Shown here one piece after another: positions 56,135 through 62,220 of a DNA stretch of 62,220 nt (within the stretch, counting starts at the first letter, position 1; each line of letters starts with the position of its first letter). The notes beneath the pieces were generated by a model, which was not told where the DNA came from, ran no database searches, and worked only from the letters and a program-made list of their open reading frames with translations. Origin of the DNA: Parcubacteria group bacterium Greene0416_39 (lineage in GTDB: Bacteria > Patescibacteriota > Minisyncoccia > Minisyncoccales > UBA10102); assembly GCA_007375675.1 (NCBI GenBank), contig VMEU01000006.1:1-62220 (forward strand), in the 5' to 3' direction. The translations under genes and the position numbers were made by a program.

Positions 56135-57462
56135 TTGAATTTCTGAAGAAATGTTCCCTCAAATACTCGCAGGAAGTTTCGGGTGATAAAAAGCGCCGTG
56201 AACATGCTTGTTATCGTCCCAAGAAGCAAGGTGAATGCAAATCCTTGCACAAAAGAAGATCCAAACCAGAACAGAATGAGCGCAACAAGCATAGCCGTCA
56301 CATTCCCGTCCCAAATGGAAGGCCAAGCTCTCTTGAATCCTTCAGCTAAAGCGCCGCTAAGGCTTCTCCCTTCTTTCAACTCTTCTCGCATTCTTGAGAA
56401 TACAAGGACGTTGGCATCCACCGCCATGCCAATAGAGAGAATAAAGCCTGCAATACCTGCCAAGGTAAAAGTTAGGGAAATAAATTTGAAAATGGCAAGA
56501 AGCAACACGACATACAAAACAAGAGCAAGGGAAGCAAGAAGCCCAGGAAGCCTGTACCAAAGCGCCATAAAAACAATCACTGCAATAAATCCTCCTATTC
56601 CCGCTTTAAGGCTTTTGGCAAGAGAATCATGGCCCAACGTTGCTCCAATACTCTGCTGGGAAATGAGGGTTATGGGTATGGGCAATGCTCCCGCGTTGAG
56701 GTTGCGCACAATGGTTTTTGCTTCCTCAATAGTGAACTTCCCTGTGATCTGCGCTCTCCCTCCCGCGATAACGCCTTGAACAGTGGGAGCCTGCAAAAGC
56801 TGGCCGTCTAAAAATATTGCAACGGGCTTGCCAAGATTCTTTTGAGTTAACTCTTCAAAAATCTTTGCGCCTTCGTCATCAAACTGAAGGAGCACCAAGG
56901 GCTCCTGCGACAGGGAATCAAAGCCAAGCTCTGCTTTTTTAAGATACCTTCCCGTCAAAGCAGTAGATGCGTAAGGATCAGTAAAATCAGTCTTCCCCTC
57001 TTTGAAAAGCTCCTGGTTCTTTTCAATAATCTGGGAATAATCTGGTTTTGTTTCACGGAACTCAAGGTACGGAGTCTGGCCAATAAGCGCGATTGCCTGG
57101 CTAGGGTCTTGCATGCCGGCTAACTCCACAATGAGTCTGCGTTTCTCCCTTTTCCCTTCTGTCTGCACGAGAGGCTCTTTCACGCCAAACAGGTTTACCC
57201 TTCTTTCAATCACGTCACGAAGCCCCTGCATTGCAGAATCGTAGTCAGCAGAAGTAATTTGAGACAAATCCGCTTCATACACAAGGTGAATTCCTCCTTG
57301 AAGGTCAAGGCCCAGCTGAAAGGACTTATCAGGAATTGAGGGCAAAGAAAACGGAAGCTTCTTTGCTAAGGAATTTGCGTACTGTGGCATATCAAAAAAA
57401 CCCGCGGCGATTCCCGCAATAAGTATAATCCCAACTGTGAGAAATGTTCTGCCTTTTCTCAT
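56122..57462 (-). CDS. secD: Protein translocase subunit SecD
   Basis: FQLGLDLQGGIHLVYEAD...GIAGFILSIGMAVDANVLVFSRMREEL. Confidence 0.95.
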   Translation of the reverse strand: MRKGRTFLTVGIILIAGIAAGFFDMPQYANSLAKKLPFSLPSIPDKSFQLGLDLQGGIHLVYEADLSQITSADYDSAMQGLRDVIERRVNLFGVKEPLVQTEGKREKRRLIVELAGMQDPSQAIALIGQTPYLEFRETKPDYSQIIEKNQELFKEGKTDFTDPYASTALTGRYLKKAELGFDSLSQEPLVLLQFDDEGAKIFEELTQKNLGKPVAIFLDGQLLQAPTVQGVIAGGRAQITGKFTIEEAKTIVRNLNAGALPIPITLISQQSIGATLGHDSLAKSLKAGIGGFIAVIVFMALWYRLPGLLASLALVLYVVLLLAIFKFISLTFTLAGIAGFILSIGMAVDANVLVFSRMREELKEGRSLSGALAEGFKRAWPSIWDGNVTAMLVALILFWFGSSFVQGFAFTLLLGTITSMFTALFITRNFLRVFEGTFLQKFKWLW

Positions 57463-57545
57463 GGTTCAACTCAATTCACCATGACCCTGAATTATATTGA
57501 AGGGTCATAGAGATTTTCTTACGATACCACATTCCCTCTTTTTTC

Positions 57546-58004
57546 TCAAGGGAGTTGCTCAAGAGAATATTCTTGAATGGTGTTCTGATCTTTGAACAAA
57601 AACCTCCCTTTGAATCGCTTCCCTTGCAAACACAAAGGATACCAGTACCTATCGTCTGGCCACATGGAATCAAAGGGGATCTCCTGTATGGGAAACCAGC
57701 AAGGTTTCATCTCTTCTGTTTCTTGGGGCTCCCCTTCAAAATCAAGAGCTTTGAACACATGGGTCTCAAGAATTTCAGAGTTGCCCAAAAATTCAAACTC
57801 CAGCACTCCTTGTTCTTCAAACTCTTTGAGAGAAATTCCTGCCTCCTCTCGCACCTCCCGTTTCATTGCTTCAACAAGCCCTTCTCCTTCTTTGAGTTTT
57901 CCTCCAAATCCATTCCACTTGCCTTGTCCAAACCCTCGCTTCTTCATTCCCAAGAGCACCTTATCTCCCTTGTGCACAATGCACAAAGTAAGAATCTTTT
58001 TCAT
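57546..58004 (-). CDS. NUDIX hydrolase (MTH1-like)
   Basis: GKLKEGEGLVEAMKREVREEAGI NUDIX box. Confidence 0.92.
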   Translation of the reverse strand: MKKILTLCIVHKGDKVLLGMKKRGFGQGKWNGFGGKLKEGEGLVEAMKREVREEAGISLKEFEEQGVLEFEFLGNSEILETHVFKALDFEGEPQETEEMKPCWFPIQEIPFDSMWPDDRYWYPLCLQGKRFKGRFLFKDQNTIQEYSLEQLP

Positions 58005-58105
58005 ATTTTTCGCATTTTTTTACATTCTTCTTCTCCAGCGTACTTTCCTCTTATCTCCATAACACTGCCATGGCAATGATAAAAAGATAAGTTTTTCTAT
58101 TCCGC

Positions 58106-60514
58106 TTATACCCCGTGACACTTTTTGTATTTCTTCCCCGAATTGCATGGGCAGGGGTCATTTCTGCCCACCTTGGGGCCTGCGGTAATGTGCCCCTGAA
58201 CTGGATTCGTTGTCACTGATGCTCGCATGACAAAATCTGCTGCGAGAGCGTCTATGCCAGTTAAAAGCCGCTGAAACATTTGGTGCCCTTCATTTTTGTA
58301 TTCTACCAAAGGATCCTGCTGACCGTAGGCGCGCAATCGCACTGATTCACGCAGGTATTCCATGCTTTCCAAATGCTCAACCCATAAAGAATCTATCGCC
58401 CTCAAGAACGCGGCCTTTCCTAGCTGACGCATATTCTCTCCCCCTATCTCCTGCTCCCGTTTCTCATAATTGAGGGCTGTGTATCCGTGTGAAAGGATGA
58501 CATTCCGCACGTATTCCCTTAAGTCCTCACTGGATTTCTCCAAAACTTCCCTTCTCTTTTTGTAGATAATCTCTCTGTGCTTGTTTAATACGTCATCATA
58601 CTCAAGCAAATGTTTTCTCGCGTCAAAATTAAACCCTTCTATTTTTGACTGCGCGCCCTCAATAGAGCTTGCAACAAGGCCTGATTCAATCGCTTGATCG
58701 TCTGGAATATGAAACCGTTCTAACACCCCTTTTAACCTATCTCCTCCAAAAATACGGATGAGGTCGTCTTCCAAAGAAACAAAAAACTGGGAAGATCCCG
58801 AGTCTCCCTGCCTTCCTGACCGGCCTCGCAGCTGATTGTCAATGCGCCGTGCTTCGTGGCGTTCTGTTCCAATTACATGAAGACCGCCAAGCTCCACGAC
58901 CCTTCGAGTTTCTTCAGGGTCGTTTTGGGGATTACCCCCCAAAACGATATCAACGCCGCGGCCTGCCATGTTTGTCGCAACCGTAACCTGGCCTTTTCTC
59001 CCGGCCTGGGCAATGATCTCTGCTTCTCTCTCATGGTTTTTTGCGTTGAGCACTTCATGAGGGATGCCTTCCATTTCAAGCATTTTCCCGAGATACTCGT
59101 TCTTTTGGATAGACACGGTGCCAACCAGCACGGGCTGGCCGAGCTCGTGCCTTGCTTTCACTTCTTTTACCACTGCCTCAAACTTTGCCTTCTCGGTTTT
59201 GTACACTCTGTCGGCAAGGTCTTTCCTTACCATGGGCTTATTTGTGGGAACAGCAACAACTTCAAGTTGATAGACTTTGTAAAACTCCTCTGCTGAAGTT
59301 GCCGCGGTTCCTGTCATTCCTGCCAGCTTCTTGTAGAGACGAAAATAGTTTTGAAAAGTTATAGAGGCCAAAGTCACGGATTCTGGCTGCACCCTCACCC
59401 CTTCTTTTGCTTCCAGGGCCTGGTGAAGCCCCCCTGAATACCTTCTGCCTGGCAGAAGCCTTCCCGTGAATTCGTCAACAATCACCACCTCTCCCTGGCG
59501 CACCACATAATCACGGTCTCGCTCAAAGATAACCTGGGCTTTCAGGGCTTGCTCTAAATGGTGCAGATATTTGATGCCTCGTTCCTGGTAAATGTCTTGG
59601 ACTCCAAGCATTTTCTCTATCTTGTTGATTCCTTCGTCTAACATACTTACTGCCTTAAGCTTCTCGTCTACTTCAAAATCCGGCCCCTGCTTGAGGTTTG
59701 GAACAATGTTGGCAAACTCGTGGTACCAATGGGAACTTTCCATATCTGGAGCAGAGATAATCAGTGGGGTGCGCGCTTCGTCAATGAGGATTGAATCAAC
59801 CTCGTCAACAATTGCGTATTGATGCCCTCTCTGCACCATCAAAGAAAGATCAGAAGCCATATTGTCTCTTAGGTAGTCAAAGCCAAACTCATTGTTCGTC
59901 CCATAGGTAATATCAGCTGCGTATGCTTCTTTTCTTGTTGAGGGCTTCAAATATTTTTTAAACAACTTGAAACTCCCTTGGAGATCCCGTTGTTCGTCAG
60001 TTTCGCTATCTTCATACGCAGGATCGTATATATAGGAAGTATCATGCGTAATGCATGCAACCCTCAGCCCCAGGGCATAAAAAATCTGGCCCATCCACAC
60101 GCAGTCTCTCTGGGCAAGGTAATCATTCACCGTTACGATGTGCACCCCTTTGCCTTCCAGAGCGTTCAGGTACGCGGGAAGAGTTGCGGTTAAGGTTTTT
60201 CCCTCTCCTGTTCTCATCTCCGCAATCTTCCCTTGGTGAAGCGCTATGCCGCCTAGTAGCTGAACGTCAAAATGGCGCTGGCTGATTTCTCTTCTTGCCG
60301 CTTCCCGCACCAAAGAAAAAGCCCCAGCCAAGCACTGGTCAAACGGAGTTCCCTGCGCAATCTTTTCTTTGAGCTCTTTGGTTTTTTCTTTGAGCGCGTC
60401 TGAAGAAAGCTCCTGGAGGTTTTGCTCCAGCAATCCTATCTCTGTAATAAGAGGAGTGAAAGATTTAAGGGAGTGCGCTTGCGCGTTTCCAAAAACTTTT
60501 TCAAGAAATCCCAT
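58106..60514 (-). CDS. secA: Protein translocase ATPase SecA
   Basis: [20 protein letters not shown]...[16 protein letters not shown]...; C-terminal [14 protein letters not shown]. Confidence 0.98.
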   Translation of the reverse strand: MGFLEKVFGNAQAHSLKSFTPLITEIGLLEQNLQELSSDALKEKTKELKEKIAQGTPFDQCLAGAFSLVREAARREISQRHFDVQLLGGIALHQGKIAEMRTGEGKTLTATLPAYLNALEGKGVHIVTVNDYLAQRDCVWMGQIFYALGLRVACITHDTSYIYDPAYEDSETDEQRDLQGSFKLFKKYLKPSTRKEAYAADITYGTNNEFGFDYLRDNMASDLSLMVQRGHQYAIVDEVDSILIDEARTPLIISAPDMESSHWYHEFANIVPNLKQGPDFEVDEKLKAVSMLDEGINKIEKMLGVQDIYQERGIKYLHHLEQALKAQVIFERDRDYVVRQGEVVIVDEFTGRLLPGRRYSGGLHQALEAKEGVRVQPESVTLASITFQNYFRLYKKLAGMTGTAATSAEEFYKVYQLEVVAVPTNKPMVRKDLADRVYKTEKAKFEAVVKEVKARHELGQPVLVGTVSIQKNEYLGKMLEMEGIPHEVLNAKNHEREAEIIAQAGRKGQVTVATNMAGRGVDIVLGGNPQNDPEETRRVVELGGLHVIGTERHEARRIDNQLRGRSGRQGDSGSSQFFVSLEDDLIRIFGGDRLKGVLERFHIPDDQAIESGLVASSIEGAQSKIEGFNFDARKHLLEYDDVLNKHREIIYKKRREVLEKSSEDLREYVRNVILSHGYTALNYEKREQEIGGENMRQLGKAAFLRAIDSLWVEHLESMEYLRESVRLRAYGQQDPLVEYKNEGHQMFQRLLTGIDALAADFVMRASVTTNPVQGHITAGPKVGRNDPCPCNSGKKYKKCHGV

Positions 60515-60875
60515 CTGGTAGCATGCCCCGTTTTAGTGTTTGTATGAAAACTTTCTTTGGCTTAAGTTCTTTTTGCAAAAACTCAAGAGCTTTTTTTGGC
60601 TTCACGTTTTTGCCGCAAGTAAAAATATCCACGGCCATATATCCTATCTCAGGCCAGGTATGAATTGCAATATGGGACTCTGCAACCAACACCACGCCTG
60701 TTAAACCACAGGGAGAAAACGCATGGAGAGAAATTTCAAGAGGAATACTGTTTGCTTCCTTTGCCGCTCTTAACAAAAGACGCTTGAGCTGTTGTACGTT
60801 CTCAATATCCTTTGGGGACCAAAAATCAGCGACAACGTGAACCCCTATAAATTGCGGAATCCGTGATTCTTTCAT
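60501..60875 (-). CDS. speD: S-adenosylmethionine decarboxylase proenzyme
   Basis: [24 protein letters not shown] with ESHxxxHTWPE processing motif. Confidence 0.93.
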   Translation of the reverse strand: MKESRIPQFIGVHVVADFWSPKDIENVQQLKRLLLRAAKEANSIPLEISLHAFSPCGLTGVVLVAESHIAIHTWPEIGYMAVDIFTCGKNVKPKKALEFLQKELKPKKVFIQTLKRGMLPDGIS

Positions 60876-60917
60876 CTCCTCTCTTATTATTATATGGGGT
60901 TCTTTTAAAAAAAACAA

Positions 60918-60948
60918 CCCCGCCAGGTACAGTCCTGTACCTGGCGGG
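60918..60948 (-). terminator. Palindrome/terminator containing GGTACAG(GA)CTGTACC
   Basis: CCCGCCAGGTACAGGACTGTACCTGGCGGGGTTGTTTTTTTT on minus strand. Confidence 0.75.
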
Positions 60949-60966
60949 TGTAAAGAAAAGATAAGC

Positions 60967-61005
60967 TTATCTCTTCTTTTTCTTTCCTCCTTTTTTCTTT
61001 GCCAT
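60967..61005 (-). CDS. Candidate 12-aa Lys-rich micro-ORF MAKKKGGKKKKR
   Basis: ATGGCAAAGAAAAAAGGAGGAAAGAAAAAGAAGAGATAA just upstream of a strong terminator hairpin. Confidence 0.35.
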   Translation of the reverse strand: MAKKKGGKKKKR

Positions 61006-61166
61006 GTATGTGTTTTCCGGATTCCCGGATATGGTTAAGTTACAAGATGGTGTTATGAGAAGCAACATCGACGTTTCTTTTTTTGCTGCCCGCATACCTC
61101 TGCATTCATTTTTTCACTTGCAGCGCGTCGTGTCAATGTGGATAACTTATTTCCCTGCTGGGAATA

Positions 61167-62111
61167 CTATAAAAATTCAATTTCTTCTTCCAAGTTCACA
61201 GAAAACCGCTTTTTTATTGCCCTCTTGACCTTTTCAATCAGCGTTCTCACGTCTTTGGCCCTTGCTCCGCCCAAGTTCACCATGTAGTTGGGGTGTTTTT
61301 CTGAAACCTGCGCGCCTCCTTGTCTTAGACCCTTCAATCCTGCCTGATGCACAAGAAATGCGGTAGGAACAACAGGAAACGGATCAACTTTCACGGCAGG
61401 CTTCACAAAATCCTGCAGTTTCAATGGGATCAATTTCAAATCGCAGTTTTTAAAAATGCTCCCGGCGTTGGGAAACTCAAGAGGATGGCGCTCTTTGCGA
61501 TAGCGAATGTGGTCTTGGGCCGCCTCCTCTATAAGTTTTTTGTTCCCTTTCTTCAGCTGGAAAACCGCAGAAAGAACAATCCATTTCTTGTGTTTAAAAA
61601 TGGAAGAGCGATAGGAAAACTGACACTCTTTATTTGAAAGTTTTCTAATCCCTCCTTTTTCGTCAACGCACTCAACAGAAACCAGGGAATCTTTCACCTC
61701 TCCTCCAAACGCGCCCGCGTTGCCCCGCACTGCTCCTCCTACAGTTCCTGGCAATCCGCCTGCCCATTCCAAACCTGCCAGTCCCTTTTTGCCTGCTGCA
61801 AGAACAATTGCAGGGAAAGAAACGCCAGCTTCAGCATACAATCTGGTATTTAGTATTTGGTATTTAGTATTTAGTATTTTAATTACAAGGCCATTGAACC
61901 CTTGGTCTGAAATAAGGACATTGCTCCCCTCTCCCAAAATAAAAAAGGATATGCGCAATTTCTTTGCGGCGCCTGCCGCTTTTAGAATATCTCTGCTTGA
62001 TTTTGCAACAAAAAAATACCGCGCTTTCCCGCCAATCTGAAACGTCGTATGGGGAGCAAGCGGTACATCTTTGCACACTCCTGGCAACAGCTTCTCAAGC
62101 TTTCCTATCAT
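61167..62111 (-). CDS. murB: UDP-N-acetylenolpyruvoylglucosamine reductase
   Basis: NVLISDQGFNGLVIKI...EWAGGLPGTVGGAVRGNAGAFGGEVKDSL...FPNAGSIFKN. Confidence 0.95.
   Translation of the reverse strand: MIGKLEKLLPGVCKDVPLAPHTTFQIGGKARYFFVAKSSRDILKAAGAAKKLRISFFILGEGSNVLISDQGFNGLVIKILNTKYQILNTRLYAEAGVSFPAIVLAAGKKGLAGLEWAGGLPGTVGGAVRGNAGAFGGEVKDSLVSVECVDEKGGIRKLSNKECQFSYRSSIFKHKKWIVLSAVFQLKKGNKKLIEEAAQDHIRYRKERHPLEFPNAGSIFKNCDLKLIPLKLQDFVKPAVKVDPFPVVPTAFLVHQAGLKGLRQGGAQVSEKHPNYMVNLGGARAKDVRTLIEKVKRAIKKRFSVNLEEEIEFL
61843..61880. repeat. TAAATACYAAATACTAAATACCAGA-type repeat inside murB
   Basis: CTGGTATTTAGTATTTGGTATTTAGTATTTAGTATTTT; related runs at 17965-18028 and 20690-20722. Confidence 0.8.
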
Positions 62112-62220
62112 AGTCTCCTAATGGATCGGGAGAGTGAACTCCAACTGTAAGTCTTTGTGGGTACATGCCTCCCGATCCGCTTTCTATTGTACTTAAAAAC
62201 CCTCCTTCGCACAAGGCTAC

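Overview
A 62 kb chromosomal segment from what looks like a CPR/Parcubacteria-type bacterium (inferred from gene content, short proteins and style of gene order; not verified). On the minus strand it carries a complete rRNA operon, 16S / tRNA-Ile / tRNA-Ala / 23S / 5S (about 13.23 kb down to 0.7 kb). That operon holds five introns, each with a LAGLIDADG ORF, at functional-centre positions: 16S about 793, 1399 and 1498; 23S about 2500 and 2546 (E. coli numbering by hand alignment). Four introns look group I. The 16S-1399 intron looks group II-like. The rest is mostly minus-strand housekeeping genes: tsf, rpsB, rplY, hppA, gap, nnrD, galU, ftsZ, fba, ftsX/ftsE, prfB, lepA, murJ, rnpB, pgk, secF/secD, secA, speD, murB. 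rpmE and prfA are on the plus strand. A short accessory patch at 30-34 kb has NYN, SWIM, PIN/antitoxin, a recombinase remnant, a broken methyltransferase and a GIY-YIG gene. Main observations: (1) the 16S 3' tail reads GGAUCAUUUCAUUC with no CCUCC anti-Shine-Dalgarno, and most CDSs lack SD motifs, yet prfB keeps a classical CUU-UGA-C frameshift site with an upstream GGAGG. (2) Several families of short palindromic repeats occur in rRNA helices, introns, spacers and in-frame in linkers of at least nine proteins. (3) The 1399 intron is group II-like with a LAGLIDADG ORF and apparent extra nucleotides before the GUGCG 5' motif. All calls come from reading the sequence by eye; no searches or folding were run.
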